NCBI RefSeq assembly: GCF_963678245.1
Contig: NZ_OY782776.1
Coordinates: 248,001-312,000 of the forward strand
Reading direction: 5' to 3'
Length of the DNA stretch: 64,000 nucleotides
Source: an uncultured Sunxiuqinia sp.
Lineage (GTDB): Bacteria; Bacteroidota; Bacteroidia; Bacteroidales; Prolixibacteraceae
Position numbers and translations under genes: made by a program. This document shows, in pieces, positions 9,158 through 17,808 of this stretch (the stretch's first letter is position 1; each line of letters starts with the position of its first letter). The notes beneath the pieces are model-generated. The model ran no database searches, was not told where the DNA came from, and saw nothing but the letters and a program-made list of their open reading frames with translations.

Positions 9158-9700
9158 TTACGAATCCCCTTTAATCCAATTGACAATTTTTTCATCATTT
9201 GGTTTTACTTTTGAAGCTGCGTAGTCTACTAAATGGCCATTTTCGTCAATCATGTATTTCTGAAAATTCCAGCCTACTTTAGAATCCATTACGCCATTTT
9301 TAGCCTTTTCTGTTAACCAATGGTAAACAGGAGCCATGTCATCACCTTTCACCGATATTTTTGACATCATGGGAAAGGTTACTCCATAATTTTTTTCACA
9401 GAAGGTTGCTATTTTCTCATTGGAGCCGGGCTCTTGCCCCATAAAATTATTGGCGGGGAAACCAATAATAGTAAAATTTTCACCACCATATTTTTCATAT
9501 AGTTTTTGTAACCCTGCGTATTGTGGGGTAAATCCGCATTTTGATGCCGTATTCACCACCAGAACTTTTTTGCCTTGAAGTTGGCTTAAATCGAAATTGC
9601 TACCTTCAATGTCCTTTACAGTGTAGTCGTGAAAGCTTTTTTGACCATAGCTAACTGTTGACAATAGAGCAAGCGAAAATAAAATTGCAAATATCTTCAT
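9158..9700 (-). CDS. Glutathione peroxidase family thiol peroxidase, exported
   Basis: The 180-aa product has a cleavable signal peptide (1-19, ending SYG-Q) and a Gpx fold. The peroxidatic cysteine is C55 in NTASKCGFTPQ, in place of selenocysteine. The family motif FPANNFMGQEPGSN follows, and the catalytic Trp and Asn lie in VGWNFQKYMI. Bacterial Cys-type Gpx enzymes normally use thioredoxin rather than glutathione. The signal peptide points to a periplasmic role against peroxides. Monocistronic, with a strong terminator. Confidence 0.92.
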   Translation of the reverse strand: MKIFAILFSLALLSTVSYGQKSFHDYTVKDIEGSNFDLSQLQGKKVLVVNTASKCGFTPQYAGLQKLYEKYGGENFTIIGFPANNFMGQEPGSNEKIATFCEKNYGVTFPMMSKISVKGDDMAPVYHWLTEKAKNGVMDSKVGWNFQKYMIDENGHLVDYAASKVKPNDEKIVNWIKGDS

Positions 9701-9825
9701 GACTTTAATTATATTAATTTAACAAGATCATAAACATCGGAAAGCGTAAAAAGTTTGTGCTCAGTAGGTCACTATCTTCTTAATTCTTGTTAATAAATTC
9801 TCCCTGAATTTCCTGTTAAAATGTT

Positions 9826-9833
9826 TATCTTTG
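9826..9833 (+). promoter_or_regulatory. -7 element upstream of dnaX
   Basis: TATCTTTG fits TAnnTTTG and lies 19 bases before the dnaX start. The -33 region has only a weak CTG at 9804-9806. Confidence 0.35.
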
Positions 9834-9852
9834 AGCTTCATTAAAAGCAGTC

Positions 9853-10956
9853 ATGGAGAATTTTATTGTTTCCGCAAGAAAATACAGACCCGATACTTTT
9901 CAATCAGTTGTTGGACAAGTTTCTATCACTTCAACCTTGAAAAATGCCATAACAAACAAGCAGTTAGCTCATGCTTATTTGTTTTGTGGCCCGCGTGGTG
10001 TAGGGAAAACAACCTGCGCGCGTATTTTTGCGAAAACAATTAATTGCCAGAATTTAACAGCAGAAACCGAACCGTGCAATGAGTGCGAATCCTGTAAGGC
10101 GTTTAATGGTAATCGCTCTTACAATATTCACGAGCTGGATGCCGCTTCAAACAACTCGGTTGATGATATTCGAAACTTGACTGATCAGGTGCGTATTCCA
10201 CCACAAATTGGTACTTACAGCATTTATATTATCGATGAGGTTCACATGTTGTCGCAAGCTGCATTTAATGCTTTTCTGAAGACTTTGGAAGAACCTCCAA
10301 AACATGCTATTTTTATTTTGGCAACTACCGAAAAGCATAAAATTATTCCGACCATATTATCGCGTTGCCAAATTTTTGATTTTAACCGAATTAAAATTGG
10401 TGATATTTCAGATCATTTGGGCTATGTAGCCAGTAGCGAAAAAGTTGAAATTGAAGGCGAAGCGCTCAATGTCATTGCTCAAAAAGCAGATGGTGCCATG
10501 CGCGATGCTCTCTCTATTTTTGACCAGATAGTTAGTTTTTCCGGCAAGACCATTTCGTATAAAGATGTCATTTCAAACTTGAATGTACTGGATTACGATT
10601 ACTACTTTAGATTGATTGATTTACTGCTGAAAAACGAGGTGCCAAACTCATTACTACTTTTTAATGAAGTGTTGGATCATGGATTTGACGGACATCATTT
10701 CATCAACGGACTAAGTAGCCACATTCGTGATTTGTTGGTTTGCAAAGACGCGGTTACCGTTCAACTACTGGAAGTAGGAGGGGAGATTAAAGAAAAATAC
10801 AAAGCTCAGGCAGTTTCTTGTGATTCTGATTTCTTATTGGAAGCGCTAAAAATTAGTAACGAGTGCGACATGCAATATAAACTCAGCCAGAATAAACGCT
10901 TGCTAGTGGAGTTGAGTTTAATTAGAATGGCACAACTCACCTTAAAAAAAAAATAG
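9853..10956 (+). CDS. dnaX: DNA polymerase III subunit gamma (short DnaX product)
   Basis: This is the clamp-loader ATPase. The 367-aa reading frame has the P-loop GPRGVGKT at 46-53, four zinc cysteines (C65, C75, C78, C81), the Walker B-like IIDEVHML and the sensor 1 region LATTEKHKIIPTILSRCQIFDF. A DnaX domain III follows. The frame ends at TAG 10954-10956, straight after a run of ten A residues, with the sequence LTLKKK-stop. The region downstream stays open in the -1 frame to 11600 and encodes the tau-like end. The short product would be a gamma subunit: complete ATPase and collar, without the polymerase-binding C-terminus. The ATG at 9853 is supported by MENFIVSARKYRPDTF. Confidence 0.9.
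   Translation: MENFIVSARKYRPDTFQSVVGQVSITSTLKNAITNKQLAHAYLFCGPRGVGKTTCARIFAKTINCQNLTAETEPCNECESCKAFNGNRSYNIHELDAASNNSVDDIRNLTDQVRIPPQIGTYSIYIIDEVHMLSQAAFNAFLKTLEEPPKHAIFILATTEKHKIIPTILSRCQIFDFNRIKIGDISDHLGYVASSEKVEIEGEALNVIAQKADGAMRDALSIFDQIVSFSGKTISYKDVISNLNVLDYDYYFRLIDLLLKNEVPNSLLLFNEVLDHGFDGHHFINGLSSHIRDLLVCKDAVTVQLLEVGGEIKEKYKAQAVSCDSDFLLEALKISNECDMQYKLSQNKRLLVELSLIRMAQLTLKKK
10944..10953 (+). other. A10 homopolymer, putative dnaX slippage/frameshift site
   Basis: Ten consecutive A residues (TTA AAA AAA AAA TAG in the zero frame) sit at the end of the short dnaX frame. A -1 ribosomal slip, or RNA polymerase slippage adding one A, puts the ribosome in the frame that runs to 11600. A sequencing error (A10 for A11) is the alternative. 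Confidence 0.7.
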
Positions 10957-11600
10957 CTGACGAATCTGATCCGTTTGAGCTGGAGCCAATATTTGTAGAG
11001 CAAAAGTCCAATGAGTCAGCACAACCAGCGTCAAAGACTTCGTCAGATAAAAAAAGCACAGCTCAAAATTCGGTTAAGGAGCCCGAAGCACCGACTCGCA
11101 CTCAGGTAAAACGTGTAATTAAAAAGAGGGGAAGCGGTTATACTCCGTCAATTAGAGATGCCATGTCCGGCAAGCTGGGTGATAAAGACGAAGAAGATGC
11201 TCAGGAAAAACTGAAGTATTATGCCGGGGAACAATTAACAGAGGCTTTTACGCAAGAACAGTTTGAAGCAAAGTGGAATGCGTATTTAACACGTCTGGAC
11301 GATCGTCCAAACTTGAAGGCCACACTTTCGAGAATACCTAAAGTTATTGATCAGCACAAACTCGATTTAAAAATTGATAACTCAGTTCAGCTGGAAGAGA
11401 TTAATAAAATAAAGCCGGATCTGGTTTCCTGGTTACGCAAAGAACTCCGGAATACGAGTATTGAATTAGTGACCGATATTGTTGCTCAGGAAGTTGAATA
11501 CAAACCCTACTCTGAAACGGAGAAGCTCAATGAAATGATGAAGAGAAATCCGAATCTGGCTCTTTTGAAACAACGGTTTAACCTCGATTTTGGAGAATAG
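10953..11600 (+). CDS. dnaX: DnaX C-terminal (tau-like) extension in the -1 frame
   Basis: Read in the -1 frame from the A10 run, codons stay open for 215 residues (IADESDPFELEPIFVEQ... to ...QRFNLDFGE). The fused product would be about 582 aa, near the usual length of Bacteroidota DnaX. The first 70 residues are polar, a linker rich in S, K and E. The rest (about 70-215) is a compact domain: TPSIRDAM, AGEQLTEAFTQEQFEAKWNAYLTRLDDRPNL, LKQRFNLDF. This looks like the tail that binds the polymerase alpha subunit and helicase in tau. No separate promoter or plausible start is evident before ATG 11163, which would begin inside the domain. Confidence 0.8.
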   Translation: MADESDPFELEPIFVEQKSNESAQPASKTSSDKKSTAQNSVKEPEAPTRTQVKRVIKKRGSGYTPSIRDAMSGKLGDKDEEDAQEKLKYYAGEQLTEAFTQEQFEAKWNAYLTRLDDRPNLKATLSRIPKVIDQHKLDLKIDNSVQLEEINKIKPDLVSWLRKELRNTSIELVTDIVAQEVEYKPYSETEKLNEMMKRNPNLALLKQRFNLDFGE

Positions 11601-11653
11601 TAGTCTCTCATTTTAAGCCTTTGTTAATCGGGATATAAATTCACCAAAGATGG

Positions 11654-11683
11654 TTTGTTAACAGTATTTTTTTAGTATTTTTG
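11654..11683 (+). promoter_or_regulatory. Promoter of the ferritin gene
   Basis: TTTG at 11654-11657, an 18-base spacer, then TATTTTTG at 11676-11683. Transcription should begin near 11690. This excludes the in-frame ATG at 11685 and supports the ATG at 11709. Confidence 0.5.
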
Positions 11684-11708
11684 AGTGAAACGTAAAAACA
11701 AAATCAAC

Positions 11709-12221
11709 ATGCTTAAAGAAGAAGTTTTAAAAGCGCTCAATAATCAGATCAATGCGGAAATGCATTCTGCATATTTGTACCTATCAATGTCAGCCTATTT
11801 TGAAGATAAAGGCTTGTCTGGTTTTGCAAACTGGATGAAAGTTCAATATCAAGAAGAATTGGCACACTCGTTGAAATTTTTCGATTTTGTGAACGAACGC
11901 AATGGTCGGGTTATTCTTGAGCCAATTGACGGAGTTCCTACCGATTTTGACGGAATAATTGATGTTTTTGAAAAAACATTAGCTCATGAGCAGAAAGTGA
12001 CGGGAATGATTGACCAATTAATGGACGTTGCCGTAAAAGCAAGCGATCATGCAACTCAAAGCTTTTTGAAGTGGTTTGTTGATGAGCAGGTAGAAGAAGA
12101 AGCAACGGTCAATGAACTATTGGATAATTTAAAATTGATCGACGGACAAGGCAACGGTGTCTTCATGCTCAATCGTGAATTACAAGGACGCAAATTTATG
12201 GATACCACGCAGGCAGGATAA
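11709..12221 (+). CDS. ftnA: Ferritin (non-heme iron storage)
   Basis: A cytosolic 24-mer iron-storage protein that oxidises Fe(II) and stores it as a mineral core. The product is 170 aa from this start. The helices carry the ferroxidase residues: QINAEMHSAYLYLSMSAYF (Glu17-region), QYQEELAHSLKFFDFVNERNG (ExxH) and FLKWFVDEQVEEEATVNEL. No heme-binding Met of bacterioferritin is obvious, so ferritin is preferred. The start is fixed by the promoter just upstream and by the family N-terminus MLKEEVLKALNNQ. A strong terminator follows. Confidence 0.93.
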   Translation: MLKEEVLKALNNQINAEMHSAYLYLSMSAYFEDKGLSGFANWMKVQYQEELAHSLKFFDFVNERNGRVILEPIDGVPTDFDGIIDVFEKTLAHEQKVTGMIDQLMDVAVKASDHATQSFLKWFVDEQVEEEATVNELLDNLKLIDGQGNGVFMLNRELQGRKFMDTTQAG

Positions 12222-12246
12222 AAACGAATACACAATATTTTTTTGA

Positions 12247-12276
12247 AAAGGCTGCCGGAAAGGTGGCCTTTTTTTT
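12247..12276 (+). terminator. Intrinsic terminator after ferritin
   Basis: AAAGGCTGCC pairs with GGTGGCCTTT around a five-base loop, followed by a T-run to 12276. Confidence 0.85.
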
Positions 12277-12318
12277 GACCTCATTCAACTTGAAGGTTAA
12301 ATATTAAAACCCCTAATC

Positions 12319-14505
12319 ATGAACAGACAAATTGAAAGTGCCTGGCAGAAGCTTAAAGCTATTTGCGAATTATCACCTTCGGTTGATGATATTTCTGAAA
12401 TTGAACGAGCATTTCAATATGCTTATAACTCGCTTGGTGACAACGTTTGGCCAACAGGTGAAGTTATTGTGGCACATTCCATTGGAGTAGCGCAGGTTGT
12501 TGCGGAAGAGGTTGGCCTGGGCGTGAGCTCCATTGTGGCCGGGCTGCTGCACAATGTAACTTACGAGGAAATTAGCAACCGCCCAACCGTGCATGATATT
12601 GAAACCGAATTCGGATCGGTAGTTGGCAGTATCTTGGGTGGAATGGCAAAAATTAATGCTCTGGGAACAGATACAGTAGATTTGCACTCTGAAAACTACC
12701 GCAAGCTTTTACTGACTATGGCCGGTGATGTTCGTGTTATTCTGGTTAAGATTTCAGACCGCATGCAAGTGATGCGTAGTTTGGATATTTATCCGGAAGC
12801 GGTTCGCCAAAAAATATCGTTGGAGACAGCTCATCTTTACGCTCCTTTGGCTCACCGTTTGGGCTTGTATTACATCAATTCGGAGATGCTGGATTTGTGC
12901 CTGAAATACAGCAACCCAGATAGCTACAATTACGTGTCTAAACGTTTGGAAGAAAGTAGTGAAGAGCGGAAAAACTTTGTGGCCGAATTTGTAAAGCCCA
13001 TTGAGGAAAAGTTGAAAGCACGTGGGTTTCAGTTTGAAATGAAAGCTCGAACAAAAGCAATCAATTCCATTTGGAAAAAGATGCAAAACAGCAAGGTTAG
13101 CTTTGACGAGGTGTATGATTTGTTTGCGATTCGGGTAATTCTGGATTCGAAGCCAGACTTGGAAAAATCGGATTGCTGGCAGGTTTATTCCATTGTCACT
13201 GATGAGTATCAATCCAACCCGGAACGGATGCGTGATTGGATTACGTTGCCAAAGTCAAATGGTTATGAAAGTTTGCATGCGACGGTTTTAGGTCCTCATA
13301 AAAAGTGGGTTGAAATTCAGATCAGGACAAAACGAATGGATGAGATTGCCGAGAAGGGCTTGGCTGCTCACTGGAAATACAAAGGAGGAACTGCCAGTGC
13401 CGAAATGGAAAACTGGCTGGCCAACGTGCGCGATATTTTAGAGAATCCAGAGTTGAATGTGGTTGATTTTATTGACGATTTCAATACCAATATTTATTCG
13501 GATGAAATTTTTGTATTTACCCCTAAGGGCGATTTGAAACGATTGCCAGCTGGCGCTACACTGCTCGATTTTGCTTATGAAATCCACTCTGAAGTTGGAG
13601 ACCACTGTGTTGGAGGGATGCTGAATGGCAAGAAGGTTACCTTGAGATATAAAGTGAAGAACGGTGATCAGATTTCTATTGATACTTCGGTAAAACAAAA
13701 ACCGAAACTGGATTGGTTGGATTTTGTAAAAACTACCCGTGCAAAAACACGTATCAAATCCAGTGTCAACGAGGAACGAAAAATTGAAGCAGAGAATGGG
13801 AAGGAAATTTTATTACGCAAATTAAAAAACTGGAAGATAGATTATAATGATGAGTTAATTCGGATGCTTCTGAAACATTACAATCTGAAATTAGCGCAAG
13901 ATTTGTATTTTAATATTTCGGTAGGAAAGATTGATCCTTTAGCCATTAAGGAATTGGTGGTAGAAAAGGAAGCAGAACCAACAGTAAGACAGAAGATTGA
14001 GGACGTTTTACCCACTGATGATTTGAAGGAATTGAGTTTTTCAGGGGGCGATGACTACTTGGTGATTGACAACAATTTGAAAAACGTAAATCATAAGTTA
14101 GCGCCTTGTTGCAACCCGATTTTTGGTGATCAGATTTTTGGATTTGTAACCATTAAAGAAGGCATAAAAATTCATCGTCGTTCTTGTCCAAATGCAAAAC
14201 AATTGATTGAACGATATCCTTATCGGGTGATCCCTGCAAGGTGGCGCGATTCGGAAAAGCGTTCCTCATTTCAGGCTACTATTCGGGTTTCAGGAACCGA
14301 TGATGGCGGTATTGTTACACAAATCTCGCACGTCATTTCAAAAGATGTAAGCGTTCAGATGCGTTCCATTAATATTGATGCGGAGAACGGTGAATTTGAA
14401 GGAACGTTGCGGGTCTTTGTAAACAACCTGGAGCACTTGGATTTTTTGTTGAAGAAACTGCAAAATATTAAAGGTGTAATCAACGTGTCAAGAGCTGACA
14501 CATAA
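12319..14505 (+). CDS. relA: RelA/SpoT family (p)ppGpp synthetase with degenerate hydrolase site
   Basis: A 728-aa long RSH protein that makes the alarmone (p)ppGpp. N-terminal HD domain (about 20-200), synthetase domain (about 235-370: YDLFAIRVIL, LPKSNGYESLHATVLGP, WVEIQIRT, AAHWKYKGG), TGS domain (about 393-455), a Cys-Cys segment (LAPCCNPIFGDQIFGF) and a C-terminal ACT domain (about 650-728). The HD motif reads H78-N79 instead of His-Asp, and the usual downstream EDT is replaced by TYEE. The hydrolase is therefore probably inactive. The motif before the substrate region is RMRD, closer to RxKD than to the RelA ExDD. Bacteroidota often carry a second, bifunctional RSH elsewhere; this copy looks like the synthetase-only one. 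Confidence 0.9.
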   Translation: MNRQIESAWQKLKAICELSPSVDDISEIERAFQYAYNSLGDNVWPTGEVIVAHSIGVAQVVAEEVGLGVSSIVAGLLHNVTYEEISNRPTVHDIETEFGSVVGSILGGMAKINALGTDTVDLHSENYRKLLLTMAGDVRVILVKISDRMQVMRSLDIYPEAVRQKISLETAHLYAPLAHRLGLYYINSEMLDLCLKYSNPDSYNYVSKRLEESSEERKNFVAEFVKPIEEKLKARGFQFEMKARTKAINSIWKKMQNSKVSFDEVYDLFAIRVILDSKPDLEKSDCWQVYSIVTDEYQSNPERMRDWITLPKSNGYESLHATVLGPHKKWVEIQIRTKRMDEIAEKGLAAHWKYKGGTASAEMENWLANVRDILENPELNVVDFIDDFNTNIYSDEIFVFTPKGDLKRLPAGATLLDFAYEIHSEVGDHCVGGMLNGKKVTLRYKVKNGDQISIDTSVKQKPKLDWLDFVKTTRAKTRIKSSVNEERKIEAENGKEILLRKLKNWKIDYNDELIRMLLKHYNLKLAQDLYFNISVGKIDPLAIKELVVEKEAEPTVRQKIEDVLPTDDLKELSFSGGDDYLVIDNNLKNVNHKLAPCCNPIFGDQIFGFVTIKEGIKIHRRSCPNAKQLIERYPYRVIPARWRDSEKRSSFQATIRVSGTDDGGIVTQISHVISKDVSVQMRSINIDAENGEFEGTLRVFVNNLEHLDFLLKKLQNIKGVINVSRADT

Positions 14506-14539
14506 ACATTCACTTTGGTGGTTGGAAGAGAAAATCGAA

Positions 14540-14584
14540 AGTACTTGAGAGCAGTCGGATAGGGACGTTCTCAAGTATTTTTAT
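14540..14584 (+). terminator. Intrinsic terminator after the RSH gene
   Basis: TACTTGAGA (14542-14550) pairs with TCTCAAGTA (14569-14577), followed by TTTTTATT. Confidence 0.75.
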
Positions 14585-14658
14585 TTATCAAATGATTCTT
14601 CAAGGCTCTACCTTGGATTTTTTAATTCTTTTTCCTGAAAATCAATGTTTAAAACGAA

Positions 14659-15684
14659 TTATTTTTTCATCGATGATTCCCGGACGATTAGTTCTGTTGG
14701 CATCGTAATCGTCTGATAACTTCTCGGAGTTTGTTTATTTTCTATCTCATTAAGAATCAGTCGAGCCGCTTTTTGTCCCATTTCGTATGCCGGCTGCTTC
14801 AGGGTTGAGATTGAGGGGGTAACAACTTCAGAAAAGGGCTCATTACTGAAACCTACAATTCCAAAGTCTTCGGGAACTCGAATGCCAATCGATTTTAAAT
14901 AAACAATCATACTCAAGGCCGACGTATCATTTCCACAAAAAACGGCGTCAGGTGGATTTTTTAACGCAAGTAATTTCTTAATGGCTTCCTGCCCGTCTAT
15001 GCGTGTAAGTTTATTAAAAATAATTAGTTCATCCGCTGCCGGGAGGCTATTTTTTTTCAGTGCATCTTTGTAACCCTCCATACGTTCGTGGTAGGTATTT
15101 AACACTGTTGGCCCGGCAAGGTGAGCAATTCTTTTATATCCTTGGTCAATTAAGTGTTGCGTTGCCTTAAAACCACAAGCAAAATCGTCAACAACAATTT
15201 TGTTGGTTTCAAGTTGAGGCGCAATCCGGTCGAAGAATACCAAAGGAATATTTTTGTTAGTAAACAATTGGAAATGGTCAAATTCGTTGGTTTGCATACT
15301 TAGCGAGGTAATCAAACCATCAACCCGGTTGGAAAATAGGGAATGAATAATTTGCTTTTCCTTTTCTAACTGGTCTTTCGACTGAGAAATAATAACGTTA
15401 TATCCGGCGTCAAAAGCGACATCTTCTACGCCACTAATAAAGGTCGAGAAAAAATGACGGTTAATAAGTGGAACCACAATTCCAATAGTGTTGGTGCGCT
15501 GGTTACGCAAGTTTGATGCGATAGTATTTGGCTGATATCCGAGCTTAAGTGCAAGCGACTTGATCTTGGCTTTTGTCGCCTTGCTGATACGCGGATTATC
15601 ATTTAAAGCCCTTGAAACAGTGGATGCGGAGATGTTAAGTTCCTTCGCGATGTCATGAATTGTGATTGAGGTTTTCTTGTCCAT
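14659..15684 (-). CDS. LacI family transcriptional regulator
   Basis: The 341-aa regulator has an N-terminal helix-turn-helix and hinge (about 5-60: ITIHDIAKELNISASTVSRALND, IASNLRNQRTNTIGIVVP). A periplasmic-binding-protein-like sensor domain follows (about 65-341: FFDRIAPQLETNKIVVDDF, GYKRIAHLAGP, PDAVFCGNDTSAL, VGFSNEPFSEVVTPSISTLKQP). It is divergent from kduI. A perfect 18-bp palindrome with a central CpG lies between the two genes and overlaps the kduI promoter, so it most likely represses the uronate genes and perhaps itself. The inducer is probably a uronate breakdown intermediate such as KDG. That is inferred only from context. Confidence 0.92.
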   Translation of the reverse strand: MDKKTSITIHDIAKELNISASTVSRALNDNPRISKATKAKIKSLALKLGYQPNTIASNLRNQRTNTIGIVVPLINRHFFSTFISGVEDVAFDAGYNVIISQSKDQLEKEKQIIHSLFSNRVDGLITSLSMQTNEFDHFQLFTNKNIPLVFFDRIAPQLETNKIVVDDFACGFKATQHLIDQGYKRIAHLAGPTVLNTYHERMEGYKDALKKNSLPAADELIIFNKLTRIDGQEAIKKLLALKNPPDAVFCGNDTSALSMIVYLKSIGIRVPEDFGIVGFSNEPFSEVVTPSISTLKQPAYEMGQKAARLILNEIENKQTPRSYQTITMPTELIVRESSMKK

Positions 15685-15780
15685 CTTTTATTTTAAAAAC
15701 CGGAAATCATCTGGCCTTTTTAGTTAAGTTTTTACCTGAATGCAAATATGATAATTATTTTTCAATTAGAATAAAAAATC

Positions 15781-15798
15781 AATGCAATCGATTGCATT
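15781..15798. promoter_or_regulatory. Palindromic LacI-type operator
   Basis: A perfect 18-bp palindrome with half-site AATGCAATC and a central CpG, typical of LacI-family operators. It lies in the 365-base gap between the divergent LacI and kduI genes and covers the -33 box of the kduI promoter. A second, weaker inverted repeat (GAAAATG / CATTTTC, 15839-15859) lies in the leader. I see nothing else in the gap. Confidence 0.75.
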
Positions 15799-15822
15799 TC
15801 TTGTTTCTTTGTAATAAATTTG
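15792..15822 (+). promoter_or_regulatory. Promoter of the kdu operon
   Basis: TTG at 15792-15794, 20 bases, then TAAATTTG at 15815-15822 match the Bacteroidota consensus. The -33 box lies inside the right half of the palindrome, so bound repressor would block sigma factor access. The leader to kduI is about 220 bases. Confidence 0.65.
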
Positions 15823-16049
15823 TGGTGTTTTAGCGAATGAAAATGAATGTTTCATTTTCTCCGTGTTCTAAACATTCTGCAATTATTATTGGTTGACAAG
15901 ATATAAGAATGAATGTAAAATATGCACAGATGTGTAGCTTCGGCTAAGAGTAAAATATGAGAATGGAAAATTCTAAGATTAGTTGGACTTTATAAAAGTT
16001 GTGTAACTGAATACTGAAAAAAGCGAAACCGTATAAAATTAATAAGATT

Positions 16050-16892
16050 ATGGCAATAAATTTTGAAGAAAGGTATGCATATCATCCAGAGGATTTTAAA
16101 TCGTATGATACCGAAAAGTTAAGAAAAGAATTTCTGGTAGAGAAAGTAATGGAAAACGATGCTATTAATTTGGTATACTCACATATCGAGCGTTACATAA
16201 TTGGAGGAGCTGTTCCGGTAAGCAAAGAACTGACGCTGGGAACTGTAGATGCTCTAAAAGCAAATTACTTTTGCGAACGTCGAGAAGTAGGAATTATCAA
16301 TGTTGGTGGAACCGGAAGCGTTGTTGTTGATGGTACTGAATATGTAATGGATTTCAAGGAGGCTTTATACATTGGAAAAGGTGCAAAAGAAGTTGTTTTT
16401 AAATCGGCTGATGGTAAAAAACCTGCTCGTTTTTACTTTAACTCGGCTCCTGCTCACAAGGAATTTCCAACAAAACATGTAACCTTGAAAGATGCCAATG
16501 TACTACAACTTGGATCGTTGAAAACTTCAAATGAGCGTGAGATCAACCAGTTGTTGATTAATAAAGTTGTTGACACTTGTCAATTGCAAATGGGAATGAC
16601 TGAGTTGAAGCCGGGAAGTGTTTGGAATACAATGCCGGCACATACGCACAGTCGAAGAAATGAAGTGTATTTCTATTTTAATGTTCCTGAAGATCAGGCT
16701 GTTTGTCACTTTATGGGACAACCGCAAGAAACTCGTCACTTGTGGATGAAGAACGAGCAAGCGGTAATTTCTCCAAGTTGGTCAATCCACTCGGCTGCAG
16801 GAACAAGCAATTACATTTTTATTTGGGGAATGGCAGGCGAAAACCTCGATTATACGGATATGGATGTTATTCAACCAACCCAATTGAAATAA
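16050..16892 (+). CDS. kduI: 5-dehydro-4-deoxy-D-glucuronate isomerase
   Basis: KduI converts 5-keto-4-deoxyuronate, the product of pectin and other polyuronate lyases, to 2,5-diketo-3-deoxygluconate. The 280-aa cupin has the zinc ligands H198, H200 and E205 in [16 protein letters not shown] and H246 in [18 protein letters not shown]. It opens with [22 protein letters not shown], highly characteristic of the family. It is followed after 22 bases by kduD, which uses its product, so the two form the classic uronate pair. Confidence 0.97.
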   Translation: MAINFEERYAYHPEDFKSYDTEKLRKEFLVEKVMENDAINLVYSHIERYIIGGAVPVSKELTLGTVDALKANYFCERREVGIINVGGTGSVVVDGTEYVMDFKEALYIGKGAKEVVFKSADGKKPARFYFNSAPAHKEFPTKHVTLKDANVLQLGSLKTSNEREINQLLINKVVDTCQLQMGMTELKPGSVWNTMPAHTHSRRNEVYFYFNVPEDQAVCHFMGQPQETRHLWMKNEQAVISPSWSIHSAAGTSNYIFIWGMAGENLDYTDMDVIQPTQLK

Positions 16893-16914
16893 GATAATCA
16901 ACAAAAGAGATAAA

Positions 16915-17709
16915 ATGAATGAATTATTTGATTTATCAGGAAAAGTAGCTTTGGTTACCGGAGGAACTCATGGTATTGGAATGGCTATTGGTAAAGTTTT
17001 GGGTAAAGCCGGAGCTAAAGTTTGTGTAAACGATCTTTCAGACGAAAAACTTGATGCCTGTAAGGAAGAATATAAAAAAGACGGTATTGATGTTTTTACC
17101 GTTAAATTTAATGTTACCAGCGAAGAAGAAGTAGATTACGGAATTGGCGAAATCGAAAAAAATGTTGGCGATATTGATATTTTGATAAACAACGCAGGGA
17201 TTATCAAACGGATTCCAATTTTGGATATGCCGGTTGCAGACTATAAGCAAGTCATTGATGTTGATTTGGTTGCCCCTTTAATTGTAGCCAAACGTGTCGC
17301 TCCTAAAATGATTGAGAAACGTAGCGGAAAAATCATCAACATGTGTTCGATGATGAGCGTTTATGGACGTAATTCAGTATCTGCTTACGCTTCAGCAAAA
17401 GGTGGTTTAAAGCTACTAACTTCTAACATGTGTTGCGAGTGGGCAAAATACAATGTACAGATTAATGGTATTGGACCGGGTTACATTGCAACTTCTCAAA
17501 CTGCAGCGATTCGTGAAGGCGGTCATCCGTTCAACGACTTGGTAATGATGCGTACTCCTGCCGGACGTTGGGGTGAGCCAGAAGATGTTGGTAATGCTGC
17601 CATGTTTTTGGCTTCGAAAGCTGCCGACTTTGTAAATGGTCACATCCTTTACGTTGATGGCGGAATTTTGGCTAACTTCGGTTACGTAAAAGGCGAAAAC
17701 GATATCTAA
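16915..17709 (+). CDS. kduD: 2-dehydro-3-deoxy-D-gluconate 5-dehydrogenase (SDR)
   Basis: This short-chain dehydrogenase reduces 2,5-diketo-3-deoxygluconate to KDG with NAD(P)H. The 264-aa protein has the nucleotide-binding TGGTHGIG (15-22), NNAG at 92-95 and the catalytic Y158-x3-K162 in AYASAKGG. The tail GGILANF is typical. Coupling with kduI identifies the substrate; from sequence alone gluconate 5-dehydrogenase would be an alternative. A very strong terminator follows, so the downstream DUF4861 gene depends on read-through or its own promoter. Confidence 0.94.
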   Translation: MNELFDLSGKVALVTGGTHGIGMAIGKVLGKAGAKVCVNDLSDEKLDACKEEYKKDGIDVFTVKFNVTSEEEVDYGIGEIEKNVGDIDILINNAGIIKRIPILDMPVADYKQVIDVDLVAPLIVAKRVAPKMIEKRSGKIINMCSMMSVYGRNSVSAYASAKGGLKLLTSNMCCEWAKYNVQINGIGPGYIATSQTAAIREGGHPFNDLVMMRTPAGRWGEPEDVGNAAMFLASKAADFVNGHILYVDGGILANFGYVKGENDI

Positions 17710-17721
17710 TCAGATATTAAG

Positions 17722-17765
17722 AAAGCTTTTACAGCTCTCCGGTAAGGGCTGTAAAAGCTTTTTTA
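17722..17765 (+). terminator. Intrinsic terminator after kduD
   Basis: AAAGCTTTTACAGC (17722-17735) pairs perfectly with GCTGTAAAAGCTTT (17748-17761), followed by T residues. Confidence 0.9.
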
Positions 17766-17808
17766 CTTTTCTGTCCCTATTCAATATTATAAAAATAAAA
17801 TCTTCGAC

